Source of the DNA: Sinorhizobium garamanticum
GTDB taxonomy: Bacteria > Pseudomonadota > Alphaproteobacteria > Rhizobiales > Rhizobiaceae
NCBI RefSeq assembly: GCF_029892065.1
Contig: NZ_CP120375.1
Location: 310,001 to 374,000, forward strand
Reading direction: 5' to 3'
Length of the DNA: 64,000 nt
Numbering within the stretch: position 1 is the stretch's first letter; each line of letters begins with the position of its first letter. Position numbers and translations under genes: made by a program. The notes beneath the pieces were generated by a model, which was not told the DNA's origin, ran no database searches, and saw nothing but the letters and a program-made list of their open reading frames with translations. Of the stretch, positions 1-11,356 are shown piece after piece.

Positions 1-539
1 GCTCGGGCTACCGCCGCCGGGTTCAGATCTCTTGACTGATCTCGCAGGCGATCATGAACCTCACGGATTCGGCGCGCTACCCTCTGCTGATCTGGGGAAT
101 GGCGGGCCGCCGCTTGCGAAGATCGCGGGGCAATCAGACCATTTCCAAGGCTTCCTCCGCCGTGCGTTCCGACCGTGACGTTGGATCCGAGTACGGGAAG
201 ATGATCGGCCGTTCGTTAATCTCTGTCATTGCTTCACAGGGTGGTTGAACGATTTCGGGACCGTGCTGAAGCCGATGATCGGCCGTCTCGTTCCTGCACC
301 TGCAGATCGGTTAGCAACAGGTGGCGCTGGAGGTCGCTGCCCACTTCATCGAGTTCTTGATGCAGGCGAGCAAATTGCAGTTCAAGGGAGTGCGAGGCCG
401 GCGGCAGCGGGCCTTCTCCGGCGCTCGGTACTGCTGAAGGCGGAGCCCCTGTTCACTCGCGGATTGCGCAGCAACTTGCCGTCGGTATCAGAAGGGGTGG
501 GCATGCAATCTCCTTGGGTCAGTTGGGAGGGGAATTGGG
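1..539. other. No recognisable gene
   Basis: Short open frames occur on both strands but none shows a recognisable domain, a good Shine-Dalgarno sequence or support from neighbours. This stretch lies downstream of the stop codon of the minus-strand exporter gene and may be the decayed edge of a neighbouring gene or mobile element. Confidence 0.4.
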
Positions 540-1829
540 TCAGGGGTGGGACGAGCCTCTCGCCAGTGACCGGAAGCGCGCGAACAGCATGCGCGGCAGG
601 ATTAGGCCGAAGGTCATTGCCAGAATGATCAGGAAGGCTGTGGCCCCGTTGGTGACGATCCCTATCAGCAGATCCACCGGCGCGTGCGGCCCGATCGAGA
701 CCAACTCGACGAGGGAACTTGCGGCGCTGAACAGGAAGAAGCCCGGCATCATCGAGACGACCGCTGAGAAGGCGAGCGCGGCAAAGGGCAGGTGCAGACG
801 ATCGGCGACGGGCGTGACGATGATGCCGACCAGTATGCAGGCGACGAGTGTTCCGCTCGCGACGTGCGCGCCCGCGAGGGAAATCAGCGCCCAGCGCGCC
901 GCGTGCGCCAGCATGCCGACCGCAATCGGGAACGGCAGCAGGCGCCACGGCATTGACAAGAAGGTCCCGAAGCCAGCGACGGCCACGCCGGCGGCGATCA
1001 CGTCGGCGGCGAGCGGTACGGCCACGGATGGCCCGGCAGCCGGAAGGGTTGCGTCGCAGGCTGCGAGCCCAGCCAGCAGGCCGGCGCTGATCATCAGGAC
1101 GATCAGCGCTGCATAAGCGAGGCGTGCGATTCCAAGCGCGATGCGAACGCGGGCGAGGTCGATCGCACCGTTGAGGATATGTGGGCCAGGCACCAGCACC
1201 ATGCAGGGACAAAAGGCGACCAGCACCTGCGTCTCCGATAGCTGGAATTGCACAGCAGCAGCGCCTCCGACGCCGGCGATGACTGCCGCGCAAAACGGCT
1301 GGATAAGAGGGTTGTCACCGAGGCCAGCAAGCTCTCGACGGGCAAGCGCACCGATGCCAGCGCTCGCCGCGATCAGTAGCAAGCTCGCCGCGCTCAGCGC
1401 CCCGAAGATCACGCCAAGCGAAGCGGCGCCAACGGCCGCGAACAGCGCGAAGCGCAACGTCGATGCGGGCGGTCGTCGTCCAGCCGCTTCGAGCGCGGAA
1501 TGTGCAGCTTCGGCAGACAGCGTCCCGTCGCAGACCCCATCCACGACCGTCATGACGGCCAGGACCTTGCCCATGTCGACGCCGAGCGGCATCGCCGCTA
1601 CCATTTCGGAAAAGGGCGTGCCCTCGACCTGGAGCACGAGCTCACCCCAGTAGAGGTGCAGTGTCAGTGGCAGGCCGAGAGCGTGGCCAAGCCGCTCGAC
1701 GGCGAGGACAACACGTTCGCTGGTCTGCCCGTTCTTGAAGAGAAGCTTGGCGGCCAACGCGACGGTGTCCAGCGCCGCGGCTCGCGTCAGGAGGGTGGGT
1801 TGTGATGCTGCTTCGACTATAGCGGTCAT
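540..1829 (-). CDS. Threonine/serine exporter family protein (ThrE-like)
   Basis: About 429 residues. The N-terminal half carries the soluble and first membrane part of the ThrE family (DUF1212), including the motif HLYWGELVLQ. The C-terminal half has a second set of membrane segments of DUF3815 type, with PCMVLVPGPHILNGAID near the middle. The family exports threonine and serine, or related small molecules, across the inner membrane; the substrate here is inferred. I chose the ATG at 1829 because GAAGGATG lies about 8 bases upstream; another ATG three codons earlier has no better site. The start lies only a few bases after the end of a frameshifted FUSC-type gene, so the two probably formed one unit. 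Both halves are fused in one chain, as is usual for long family members. Confidence 0.85.
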   Translation of the reverse strand: MTAIVEAASQPTLLTRAAALDTVALAAKLLFKNGQTSERVVLAVERLGHALGLPLTLHLYWGELVLQVEGTPFSEMVAAMPLGVDMGKVLAVMTVVDGVCDGTLSAEAAHSALEAAGRRPPASTLRFALFAAVGAASLGVIFGALSAASLLLIAASAGIGALARRELAGLGDNPLIQPFCAAVIAGVGGAAAVQFQLSETQVLVAFCPCMVLVPGPHILNGAIDLARVRIALGIARLAYAALIVLMISAGLLAGLAACDATLPAAGPSVAVPLAADVIAAGVAVAGFGTFLSMPWRLLPFPIAVGMLAHAARWALISLAGAHVASGTLVACILVGIIVTPVADRLHLPFAALAFSAVVSMMPGFFLFSAASSLVELVSIGPHAPVDLLIGIVTNGATAFLIILAMTFGLILPRMLFARFRSLARGSSHP

Positions 1830-1834
1830 GACGA

Positions 1835-2294
1835 TCATCCTTCGATCCGGCGCGTTCCAATGCGTCTCTTGGGCCAGCCATAGGCGCGGCGGGCTTCCTG
1901 ATGGCCGGGCTCGTCGCCAACGACCGCATCGACAAGTGTTTCGGCCACCCAGTGGAATACCCAGCCCACGAGGGCGCCGAGTATGACCTCGCTGCCACGG
2001 TGCAGTGCGACGACGACGATCGGGACGGACGGCTGGACCGCAAGCAGGATAATCGGACAGGTCCACATGGCGACCCGAAGTGCCGGGAAGTCACGCGCGA
2101 GCAGCGTGCCGAAGATGCGCCCCCCTGAGAGACGAATGCGTTTCGTGCAATCGCTCCTGGGAAACGATCACCGCCGACATTGCCGCCCGTACCGACTCGG
2201 TCAGCCCCAGAAACGACGCCAGTTCGTAAGCGGCTGTCGCGGCTGCGGAACAGCGGGCGATAAAAGCGAGCGCGCGTACGATTTTTTGTTCCAT
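1835..2294 (-). pseudogene. FUSC-family membrane protein, frameshifted in a G6 run
   Basis: The first part begins MEQKIVRALAFIARCSAAA and reads to about 2120. The continuation lies in another frame and contains RDFPALRVAMWTCPIILL and RGSEVILGALVGWVFHW, typical of small aromatic-acid-exporter or FUSC-like proteins. The frames meet at a run of six G on the coding strand (C run near 2120-2125 on the plus strand); five G would restore one frame. The rebuilt protein of about 150 residues is also short between the two halves, which suggests an additional internal deletion. The frameshift could be a real lesion, homopolymer slippage or a sequencing error. It lies directly upstream of the ThrE-like gene and downstream of poxB on the same strand. 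Confidence 0.65.
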
Positions 2295-2328
2295 GACGTC
2301 ATGCCTTATCGTTCAGCTTCTGCTGCAT

Positions 2329-4065
2329 TCAGCGCCAAAGATTGGTGCGGGCGAGATCGATGACCTCGTCGGCGCGCCCATTCATGATCGCCTTCACCAT
2401 GTAGAGCGAAAAGCCTTTGGCCATTTCCGTCGTGATGGAGGGCGGCATTGCGAGCTCTGTCCGGTTGACGACGGCGTCGATGAGAACGGGGCCGTCATGG
2501 GCGAAGGCGGCGGCAATGCCGTCGTTTACCTCGGCCGGATCCTCGAGCCGGATGCCGCGGATGCCGATTGCCTCGGCCATTGCCGCGAAATCCGGGTTCT
2601 TCAGTTCGGTGCCGAAATCGAGGAAGCCTGTGGACTTTTGCTCCAACTCGATGAAGCCGAGCGCACCGTTGTTGAAGACGACCACCTTCACCGGCAAGTC
2701 GAGCTGCTTGAGGCTAATAAGGTCGCCCATCAGCATGGTGAAACCGCCATCGCCTGACAGCGAAACGATCTGCCGGCCGGGATGGCTCGCCTGGGCGCCG
2801 ATTGCCTGCGCCATCGCGTTGGCCATCGAGCCATGCCAGAACGATCCGAGCAGCCGCCGCCGGCCATTCATCGCCAGATAGCGCGCGCCCCATACCGTGG
2901 GCAGGCCGACATCGCAGGTGAAGACGGCGTCACTTGCCGCCTGGTCGCTGATCGCCTTGGTGATCTGCTGCGGGTGGATAAGGCCCCTGCCCGGCTTGCC
3001 CTCCGCCGCCAGGCGGTCAAGCTCTGCCCGTGCCTGCGCATAGTGTCGCTGAGCCTTTGCAAGACGGCCGCCGTCATCCTTCTCATCTAGCAGCGGGAGC
3101 AGTTCATTAAGCGTTGCGCCGACGTCGCCAACAACGGCCAGGTCCACGGCGCAGCGCCTCCCGATCTGTTCCCCCCGGATATCGATCTGCGCGATGCGTA
3201 CGCCCGCATCCTTGGGATAGAACTGACGGTATGGAAAATCCGTGCCGAGCATCAGCAGGACGTCGCAATCCAGCATGGCGTAGTAGCCCGACGAAAAGCC
3301 GATCAGCCCGGTCATTCCGACGTCATAAGGGTTGTCCCACTCGACGTGTTCCTTGCCGCGCATGCTGTGCACCATGGGGGCCTTGAGACGTTCGCCGAGC
3401 GCAATCAGCGGCTCGTGCGCCCCTTCGCAGCCGGAGCCGCACAGGATCGTCACCCGCTGGACGGAGTTCAGCAACGAGGCTAGGTCTTCGATCGTGCTGC
3501 GCGCAGGCGTGACGACCGGCGGAGGCGGCAGCAGCGCCGCCGGTTTCGGTTGGGGAGCCGGTTCCGCTGCCTGCAGGGCAACGTCGCCGGGGATCACCAC
3601 GACCGACACCCCGCGCTTGGTCGCCGCCTCGCGAATTGCTGTTTCGAGCGTGCGGGGCATCTGGCGCGGGCTGGAGACCAGTTCGCAATAGTGGCTGCAT
3701 TCGCGGAAAAGGTTTTCCGGATGCGTCTCCTGGAAGTAACCCGATCCAATTTCCGCGGAGGGAATATGTGCGGCGATCGCCAGCACCGGCACACGCGAAC
3801 GATGGCAATCGAAAAGGCCATTGATGAGATGCAGGTTTCCGGGTCCGCAGCTTCCGGCGCAGACGGCGAGAGTGCCCGTGAGGTGAGCCTCGGCGCCCGC
3901 CGCGAAGGCGGCGACTTCTTCATGCCGGACGTGGATCCAATCGATCTTGCCCTGCCGGCGGATGGCATCCGTCAAGCCGTTCAGGCTATCGCCGACGATT
4001 CCGTAAATCCGCTTCACGCCTGATGTCGCGAGGGTCTCGGCGAATTGTTCTGCAACGGTCCGCAT
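2329..4065 (-). CDS. poxB: Pyruvate dehydrogenase (quinone), pyruvate oxidase
   Basis: A 578-residue thiamine-diphosphate flavoenzyme that decarboxylates pyruvate to acetate and CO2 and passes electrons to membrane ubiquinone. It closely tracks E. coli Pox[16 protein letters not shown] near the N-terminus, [20 protein letters not shown], the FAD-region motif [16 protein letters not shown], and the thiamine-binding stretch starting [11 protein letters not shown]. The C-terminal [15 protein letters not shown] matches the lipid-activated tail. I chose the ATG at 4065, which has AAAGGAG 8 bases upstream; the longer frame from 4110 lacks this. It is divergent from a LysR-type gene across about 125 bases, which suggests that regulator controls it. 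Confidence 0.95.
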   Translation of the reverse strand: MRTVAEQFAETLATSGVKRIYGIVGDSLNGLTDAIRRQGKIDWIHVRHEEVAAFAAGAEAHLTGTLAVCAGSCGPGNLHLINGLFDCHRSRVPVLAIAAHIPSAEIGSGYFQETHPENLFRECSHYCELVSSPRQMPRTLETAIREAATKRGVSVVVIPGDVALQAAEPAPQPKPAALLPPPPVVTPARSTIEDLASLLNSVQRVTILCGSGCEGAHEPLIALGERLKAPMVHSMRGKEHVEWDNPYDVGMTGLIGFSSGYYAMLDCDVLLMLGTDFPYRQFYPKDAGVRIAQIDIRGEQIGRRCAVDLAVVGDVGATLNELLPLLDEKDDGGRLAKAQRHYAQARAELDRLAAEGKPGRGLIHPQQITKAISDQAASDAVFTCDVGLPTVWGARYLAMNGRRRLLGSFWHGSMANAMAQAIGAQASHPGRQIVSLSGDGGFTMLMGDLISLKQLDLPVKVVVFNNGALGFIELEQKSTGFLDFGTELKNPDFAAMAEAIGIRGIRLEDPAEVNDGIAAAFAHDGPVLIDAVVNRTELAMPPSITTEMAKGFSLYMVKAIMNGRADEVIDLARTNLWR

Positions 4066-4137
4066 GATGTTTGCTCCTTTTCCGTGACGACGGGGTGGCT
4101 GTTCTTCCATGAGAGGAATCTAGACGTTGGATGATCG

Positions 4138-4160
4138 TTGGTCCAATATATGGATTGGTC
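4138..4160. promoter_or_regulatory. Candidate LysR-type operator between poxB and the regulator
   Basis: This intergenic stretch contains two copies of TTGGTC flanking the near-palindrome CCAATATATGG. It lies between the divergent poxB and LysR-type starts, where LysR regulators normally bind T-N11-A type sites. Function is inferred from position and symmetry only. Confidence 0.4.
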
Positions 4161-4191
4161 AACTTTGATACTTTTCCGGTATGAGGCGAAA

Positions 4192-5088
4192 ATGGATCTG
4201 AGGCACCTTCGCTATTTCGTCGCCGTCGCTGAGGAACGGCATTTCACCCGAGCGGCCGACCGGCTGGGCATCAAGCAGCCGCCGCTGAGCCTGCAAATCC
4301 GCCAGCTCGAGCGGGAGCTGGGGATCCCGCTCTTTCGCCGTCTGACGCGCGGAGCGGAGCTCACGGAGGCCGGGGCGCTATTGCTCGATGAAGCGCGCGG
4401 CATCCTGGAACAAGTCGAACGGATGAAGGCGAACGTCCAAAGCCGGGCGCGCGGCGAAACGGGTCGCGTACGCGTCGGTTTTGCGGGCGCAACCTATTTC
4501 CAACCTCTCATTCCCGGTCTTATCCAAGCTTATCGGAAACTCTATCCGGAGGTGCTGCTGACGCCGGAGCAGAGTAACACACCGAACCTCATCGAAGCAT
4601 TGCGGAATGGCTCTCTTGACATCGCCTTCGTCCGGCCGCCCCTGAGCGATGGCGAAGGAATAACGCTGCTGCCGCTTATCGAAGAGCCGATGCGAATAGT
4701 GCTGCCCGCCGATCATCGCCAGGCTGGCAGTGGCGCCCAATCGCTCGTCACGCTCGCACAAGAGATATTCATCCTATTTCCCCGCACCATCGGCCCCGGT
4801 CTCTATGACAACATTATCGCGAGTTGCCAGCGTGCCGGCTTTAGCCCGACGCTCGGACAGGAGGCGCCGCAGATCTCCTCTATCGTCCATCTCGTCGCGG
4901 CGGGCTTCGGCGTGTCGGTTGTGCCACAATCTCTTGAGCAGATTCGGGCCGACGGCATCGTCTACCTTCCCATCGAGGGCGAGGCGCCGCGGGCGCCGAT
5001 CAGCCTTGCGATCCGGAAGGACAATCGCTCGGCAACAGCCCGAAACTTCCTCATGCTGGCTCGGCAACAGGCCGGGGATGGAAGCTGA
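4192..5088 (+). CDS. LysR-family transcriptional regulator
   Basis: A 298-residue LysR regulator. The N-terminal winged helix-turn-helix begins MDLRHLRYFVAVAEERHFTR and includes RLGIKQPPLSLQIRQLE. The C-terminal substrate-binding domain begins near residue 90 with VRVGFAGATYF, resembling the BenM/CatR/CbbR branch. The ATG at 4192 is preferred over one at 4138 because the conserved HTH begins right there and GAGG lies just upstream. It is divergent from poxB and probably regulates it and perhaps itself. The co-inducer cannot be told from sequence. Confidence 0.9.
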   Translation: MDLRHLRYFVAVAEERHFTRAADRLGIKQPPLSLQIRQLERELGIPLFRRLTRGAELTEAGALLLDEARGILEQVERMKANVQSRARGETGRVRVGFAGATYFQPLIPGLIQAYRKLYPEVLLTPEQSNTPNLIEALRNGSLDIAFVRPPLSDGEGITLLPLIEEPMRIVLPADHRQAGSGAQSLVTLAQEIFILFPRTIGPGLYDNIIASCQRAGFSPTLGQEAPQISSIVHLVAAGFGVSVVPQSLEQIRADGIVYLPIEGEAPRAPISLAIRKDNRSATARNFLMLARQQAGDGS

Positions 5089-5171
5089 TGTCTTGACCGT
5101 CGGCGCTGGAGCCGGTTTGGCTGTTAATCGGCGTCGAACTTTGGGTCAGACGTATTTTCGGTGACGTTTGA

Positions 5172-5489
5172 TCACGACAGTCCGATAAGGCGGGCTTCGA
5201 GGAGATCAATTTTCGCCCGTCCGTACATTTGCCTTTTCACAAGCTTCAACTTGTTGATCTGACCCTCGACCTGGCCGCTTGACCATGACAATTCGATGGC
5301 GTTGCGAACGGCATCGATGTCTTTGACAACGCCGTTCCCGAATGAGGCGACCAAACTCGATCTGGCATCGCCGATCCACGGGGCCAACTCAGACACATTT
5401 CTCGTACGGGTCATCGTCTGGAACCGGTCGAGCAAAGCTCTCGCCTCGGACAATGCCGGAACGCTCCTCTCGATATTTGCAACAATCAC
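5172..5489 (-). pseudogene. ISL3-family transposase, C-terminal fragment
   Basis: The 105-residue frame has the C-terminal signature of ISL3-type transposases: SWSSGQVEGQINKLKLVKRQ followed by MYGRAKIDLLEARL. A full ISL3 transposase is about 400-550 residues, so only the tail remains and the N-terminal DDE part is absent. The next element remnant (IS1182) begins within about 120 bases. It is inert by itself. Confidence 0.8.
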
Positions 5490-5609
5490 GGCGGATATCG
5501 TTGAAAAACTCGGAGTTTGAGCATCCGCGACGCTCTGCGCGAGGTTTTCAGGGTGGGTGGGAAGAAGGCTCTGCCCCGGATACGGCCGGAGGCTCCAAGC
5601 CGCAGGCCA

Positions 5610-6086
5610 TTAGGTAGCCATGGCGGCGGTTGGCAGGCGTGGAGATCTCAGCTTTGCCAGCCTCCTGAGGTTTTGGGCTGTGGCGGCGAGCAGGAATTCG
5701 TCGCGTGCACCACATGGACCGCGCAGTCTCAACCTGGCCATCCGCAGGATGCGCTTGAGGTGAGCGAAGAGCATCTCGACCTTCTTGCGACGATGCCGTG
5801 AACGCTCTTAATCGGGCGTGCCGGCAATGGCTCTGGCGACGTCACGGGCATCCTCATTGAGATCACGAGGGACTTTGCGAGCAACTGCATTCGGGCAGCA
5901 GCGCTGTTTGAGGTCGCAACCGTCGCAGTCTTTCTTGCTGGCCCGATGGAGCCGGGTGCCCGCACTGGTAATGCCGGATCGGGGTGTCGCGTAGTTGCGG
6001 CGGAACTGAACCAGCTCCTTGCCCGCCGGGCAGATGTAGCGATCTCCCTCGCCATCCCAATTGAAGTCGGCACGCGAGAACTTATC
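5610..6086 (-). pseudogene. IS1182-family transposase remnant with an in-frame stop
   Basis: Reading leftward from about 6086 the frame gives DKFSRADFNWDGEGDRYICP and a cysteine pattern with CDGCDLKQRC, typical of the C-terminal half of IS1182 transposases. An in-frame TAA (near 5808-5810) follows AIAGTPD, after which the same frame continues ERSRHRRKKVEMLFAHLKRI and ends at 5610 with the family C-terminus. Family members have a tyrosine at the stop position, so a TAT-to-TAA type change is likely. The upstream half is missing: an IS110 tail abuts at about 6085. Confidence 0.8.
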
Positions 6087-6317
6087 GGCATCAGCAAACA
6101 GGGCGATAGCTATATTCGGCGCCTGCTTGTTATCGGCGCCACGGCGGTGATCCGTCGAGCACGGCAGGACAGTGCCAGCAAAAATTGGGCGGCCAAGCTG
6201 CTCACCCGCAAGCCGGCCCGGTTGGTCTCGGTGGCCCTGGCCAACAAGACAGCGCGTATTGCCTGGGCATTGCTGGCGCGCAACCAAGCCTATACCGCTC
6301 ACGTTGGTGCTGCATAA
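6084..6317 (+). pseudogene. IS110-family transposase, C-terminal fragment
   Basis: The frame IGISKQGDSYIRRLLVIGA, then ALANKTARIAWALLARNQ, is the C-terminal IS116/IS110/IS902 domain. About 78 residues remain out of roughly 340 in an intact transposase. The join with the oppositely oriented IS1182 remnant is within a few bases of 6085, consistent with one element having inserted into or recombined with the other. No N-terminal DEDD domain is present. Confidence 0.8.
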
Positions 6318-6632
6318 TCGAAACTTCCGTTTAGCAAACTCGAATAGGAACGCTGGACGGCAGGTAGCGAGGGCTGATGAGATGTGATGGCAAACCGGTC
6401 GAACCGGGGATTGGATAAATCCGAGATTCTCAAGGCGCATCGAGCGCGCTAATTTGCTTGGAACCCGATCCGCGGACTTCATCAGGGCCTGCGGCCATAT
6501 GCGCCGCCTTGCGAAGGCCGGACACATGGCTTGCACCCGACCAGAGCGGCATCACAGATTTTCTCTCTTGCAACAAACGGCCGCTCCACACATGAGAATC
6601 AGGCGGTCGAGATAATCGACGGTGTTTCTGCG
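6318..6632. other. Insertion-sequence debris, no gene seen
   Basis: Sequence between the IS110 tail and the TniA-like fragment. It probably contains the right end of the IS110-type element and the left flank of the next transposon. I see no supported coding region or RNA gene. Confidence 0.4.
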
Positions 6633-7112
6633 ATGACTGGCCCATTTCCTGACGAGGTCGACGAAGCGCTTTGGGATGAAGCGTGCCGGCGCGCAGAAGC
6701 GGTTCGGGAATTCCTGAAGCATCGGCCTGGCAAAATGACAACCGCAGATGTGACACTGCTTGCGACCGAGCTCGAAACCAGTCGGGCAACCGCGTACCGC
6801 CTTATCAAGCTGTTTCGGACCGGTGGGACGGTCATGTCGCTGGTGGACCGCAAGCGGGGACCAGAGGGCCACCGGGCGCTGGATGACAGGCGGGAAGAGA
6901 TCATCCGCACGACGATCAACAGGTACTACCTGACGCGAAACCGTCCGGCACTTTCGCAGTTGGTCCGGGATGTGCAAACGAACTTTATGTCGGTCGGCCT
7001 CAAACCGCCCCATCGCCGAACGATCAAAGCCCGTCTCGAAGACATCGACCTGCAGAAGCGCGCCAAGCGACGCGGCGAAACCGAGATCATGAAGCAGACC
7101 CAGGCCGTTCCT
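6633..7112 (+). pseudogene. Mu/TniA-like transposase, N-terminal fragment
   Basis: From the ATG at 6633 about 160 residues show an N-terminal helix-turn-helix region (MTTADVTLLATELETSRATA, then YRLIKLFRTGG) and the PPHRRTIKARLEDID stretch, as in TniA/TnsB/Mu-type DDE transposases. The DDE catalytic domain never appears: after about 7112 the frame runs without a stop into an unrelated amidohydrolase sequence. This is a transposase truncated by recombination and joined in frame to another gene. Confidence 0.65.
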
Positions 7113-8262
7113 GCGCTCCCGATTCTTTTATCCGGCAGCAATGCTCGTCCAGTGGCGCGGCCGGAAAGGCTTATCTATCCGATCTTCTCGCGGCTGACCG
7201 AGGACTGCTTCTACCATGCCTCGCTCACGGCAATGGCCGAGTTGGTCAAGCACGGCTGCACCACGGCGTTCGACCACCAGTACTGCTTCCCGCAGCACGC
7301 CGGCAAACGGCTGATTGACCGGCAGTTCGAGGCCGCTGACCTTTTGGGCATGCGCTTCCATGCGGGGCGTGGCGGCAACACGCTGCCGAAATCCGAAGGC
7401 TCGACCATTCCGGACGCCATGCTGGAAACGACGGACGAGTTCATCGCCGACTGCGCGCGCCTGATCGACACCTATCATGATGCCGACCCCTTCAGCATGC
7501 GGCAGGTCGTCGTCGCGCCGTGCCAACCGGTCAACTGCTACCGTGAGACTTTCGTGGAGTCGGCGGCGCTGGCGCGCGATCGGCGTGCAACTGCACACGC
7601 ATGTGGGCGAAGGCGAGAGCCCGGTCATCGAGGCCCGGCACGGCATGCGGACGGTGGATTACTGCGCGGAGCTCGGATTTGCCGGCCCCGATACCTTCTA
7701 TGCCCATTGCTGGGAACTGACCCATGACGAACTGCGAACGATGGCTGCGAGTGGAACCGGTGTCGCTCACTGCCCCGAGCCAGTCTATCTGGTCGGCGCC
7801 GAGGTGACGGATATTCCGGCCATGTCGGCCTTCGGTCTCCGGGTGGGTCTCGGCTGTGACGGAGCTGCCTCGAACGACAATTCAAACCTGATGCACTGCG
7901 TGCACTCCGCCTACATGCTGCAGTGCCTGAAAGCGTCGACGCGCGCGCATGCCGTCCCGCCCCCGGTCGATTTCCTCGACTATGCCACGGCCGGTGGTGC
8001 CGCCCTCCTAGGCCGCCGCGACATCGGTCGGCTCGCCCGCGGCATGGCCGCCGACCTATTTGCAATCGACACACGGCGGATGGACTTCGTCGGCACACGG
8101 CATGATCGGCTGAGCCTGATTGCCAAAGTGGGCATCGGCATGCCGACCGACATGACCATGATCAACGGCCGCATTGTCTGGGCCAGGGGTGAATTCATCG
8201 GGCTCGACGAGGCGCGGCTGTTCGCGGAGGCCGAGGCCGCTCTCGCCACAGTGGAACTTTAA
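7113..8262 (+). pseudogene. Amidohydrolase (8-oxoguanine deaminase/AtzB-like), 5'-truncated and frameshifted
   Basis: From about 7170 the sequence resembles 8-oxoguanine or hydroxyatrazine-type deaminases: TAMAELVKHGCTTAFDHQY, then VQLHTHVGEGE (metal-binding histidines), AHCWELTHDE, VGLGCDGAASND and the C-terminal barrel closing. The N-terminal HxH metal motif is missing because the gene is fused to a transposase fragment. At about 7573-7582 the frame shifts: loss of one GC unit from a GC repeat accounts for it (ESAALAR then AIGVQLHTH in the second frame). It cannot encode a working enzyme. The original substrate is uncertain, though the ASND motif fits the 8-oxoguanine deaminase group. Confidence 0.75.
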
Positions 8263-8808
8263 TATACAAAACAGGGGAACTGAAAGGCGAGTTCTCGATC
8301 GCACGGCTTCATAATCTCGGGTTGCAGCTCCTGACCTACGTCCGTCTGAACCGCGGTGCGATCGTAAACTATGGCAAGCGCTACCGAGCCGGCCTTGGAG
8401 GACTCTGGCGTCAGCCGGTGCCAAAGCTGGTCACAGCATTTTGTCCGAGTCCGATTGACGACAATCTGTGTTCAGATCCAGACATCCTAGGGGTTAGGAT
8501 CAAGCCGGCCAGGGGGCGACTCCGCCGATTTGCGGTCGCTGCTCGCAACCCGTTTGGTGGCATGCAAATTGCATATTCATAGCCATGATACGTGTTCCGA
8601 CGTGGCCCGTCGCGCGGTCTTTAGCCCAGGAGTTCACATGACATTCGCCCGAACGCAATACAGGCTGCGCATCCCGTGGGACGCCCCAGCTCCGTTGGAT
8701 CTCGCTGCGATCGGCAGACAGGATCGCCATCCTGCAGACCGCCTGCAGCTTTCAGGTCAGCTAAGGCCGCCATAAGGGTTCTCGTAAAACAAACATTCAG
8801 GAGAACTT
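8263..8808. other. Mostly non-coding; possible transposase scrap and one tiny ORF
   Basis: Near 8320-8390 the plus frame reads RLNRGAIVNYGKRYRAG, which resembles the C-terminal part of ISKra4/IS66-like transposases (weak). At 8639-8775 a 45-codon ORF (MTFARTQYRLRIPWDAP...) has AGGAG six bases before its ATG, but the product is not recognised. Otherwise I see nothing in this stretch. Confidence 0.35.
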
Positions 8809-9195
8809 ATGACTCGACCACATGAATATCGGCCGATTCGCCGGCTCTCCCAATGGCACATAACACCAGATCCTCTTCAAATCCGTGATGATCCAAAGGG
8901 AAAACGAAAAATGCCTACCTCAGAAAAAGACGCTGCGGGGCGCTCGAGGCTCCTGATAAAATTGCGGTCTCACTGGCCACGAGCGATACTTGCCGCCACG
9001 GCGTTGGCCATTGTAATGACCGCTCCAGCTCCAGCCGTCGCCCAAGACGCTGATAAGGACGACTCCGACCAAAGCTTGGTTGAGCAAGGCTGGGGGAGTT
9101 GTATACGTACGTGGTTGTGCATTGGCGATCCAGAGGTCGAACGAAGACCTTTGCAGCGCGACAACCAAGATGAGACGAAGCGTCAATCAAGATGA
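8809..9195 (+). CDS. Small hypothetical protein with a hydrophobic segment
   Basis: A 128-residue frame not recognised as a family. The ATG at 8809 has a strong GGAG seven bases upstream. An internal ATG at 8911 would give a 94-residue protein that looks like a classic exported product: a basic start, a hydrophobic stretch (AILAATALAIVM), then APAVAQ-DADKD as a plausible signal-peptidase site, then an acidic, hydrophilic tail with two cysteines. The periplasm is therefore a likely destination if the second start is used. It is followed directly by a large inverted repeat that may end its transcript, and sits between degraded mobile elements. It could be spurious. Confidence 0.4.
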   Translation: MTRPHEYRPIRRLSQWHITPDPLQIRDDPKGKRKMPTSEKDAAGRSRLLIKLRSHWPRAILAATALAIVMTAPAPAVAQDADKDDSDQSLVEQGWGSCIRTWLCIGDPEVERRPLQRDNQDETKRQSR

Positions 9196-9200
9196 GACTC

Positions 9201-9259
9201 GGCAGCAGCGGTGGAACGCAGAGAGGGCGTAGCCCGAACGGAGTTCTACCGCTGCTGCC
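9201..9259. repeat. Long inverted repeat (stem-loop)
   Basis: GGCAGCAGCGGT at 9201-9212 is perfectly complementary to ACCGCTGCTGCC at 9248-9259, and the pairing extends inward (GGAAC with GTTCT) to about 17 nearly perfect pairs. It starts six bases after the stop of the small ORF, so it could be a terminator without a U tract, or the end of an old element. Confidence 0.6.
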
Positions 9260-9267
9260 GCGCCGAT

Positions 9268-9362
9268 TCATCTGGTGATTGCGGTTCGACCGGTACGTTG
9301 GGTTCTTCGAAGAACGGGGAACCACCTTGTGCCAGGTCGTCACATAACCGATCACCAGATGA
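9268..9362. repeat. Inverted repeat pair at the left side of the IS21 remnant
   Basis: TCATCTGGTGAT at 9268-9279 and its exact complement ATCACCAGATGA at 9351-9362 flank about 70 bases. The second arm ends about ten bases before the istA start. IS21-family ends often carry repeated sequences, so this is probably part of the element's left end. Confidence 0.45.
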
Positions 9363-9371
9363 GGCTTTTCA

Positions 9372-10831
<1,460 letters not shown>

Positions 10832-10835
<4 letters not shown>

Positions 10836-11156
10836 GAAACGCCCCTGCCATCGACGCCGCCACGCTCAGCACGCTGCTCAACGAACTCCGCCTGCCGGCC
10901 ATCAAGGTCCTTTGGCCGGACTTCGCCGAGCGGGCCGACAAGGAAGGGTGGCCAGCGGCCCGGTTCCTGTCGGTGATCGCCGAGCACGAACTGGCCGAAT
11001 GCGATCGCCGCCGCATCGAACGCCATCTCGCCGAGGCGTGATTGCCACCGGGAAAGACGCTCGACAGCTTTGACTTCGACGCCGTGCCGATGGTCTCCAA
11101 GGCACAGGTCATGGCGATCGCCGCCGGCGATAGCTGGCTCGCCAGTCCCGCGTAGT
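10832..11156 (+). pseudogene. istB: IS21-family helper ATPase IstB, nonsense-mutated and truncated
   Basis: The frame begins MRNAPAIDAATLSTLLNELR and overlaps the istA stop. A TGA at 11039-11041 interrupts RRRIERHLAEA; the same frame then continues LPPGKTLDSFDFDAVPMVSK and ends GDSWLASPA. CGA is the expected codon at the stop, so a C-to-T change is likely. The Walker A motif normally just after GDSWL is missing, so the 3' two thirds has been lost at a breakpoint near 11145. Confidence 0.8.
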
Positions 11157-11356
11157 CGCCCAGTCGAAGTTCGGAATTGGCCACTTTGCTGGAGTGCTGC
11201 GAGAAGTCCGACGTGCAGCCGCTCTGCGCTCAATGGTGAAGGCCGCTTAGATCTTTTAGACGGGCCAACACGACGGCCTCGAGAAAGGTCCGGACACTGG
11301 AAAATCGGCGCTTCCTTGCGGTTCGGCCGTCATCACATCAAATTCAGGAGAGCATC

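Noticed and set aside
382..1293. Long minus-strand frame of 303 codons
   Set aside because: It runs through the ThrE-like gene in another frame, is rich in arginine and lacks any domain; it is a high-GC shadow.
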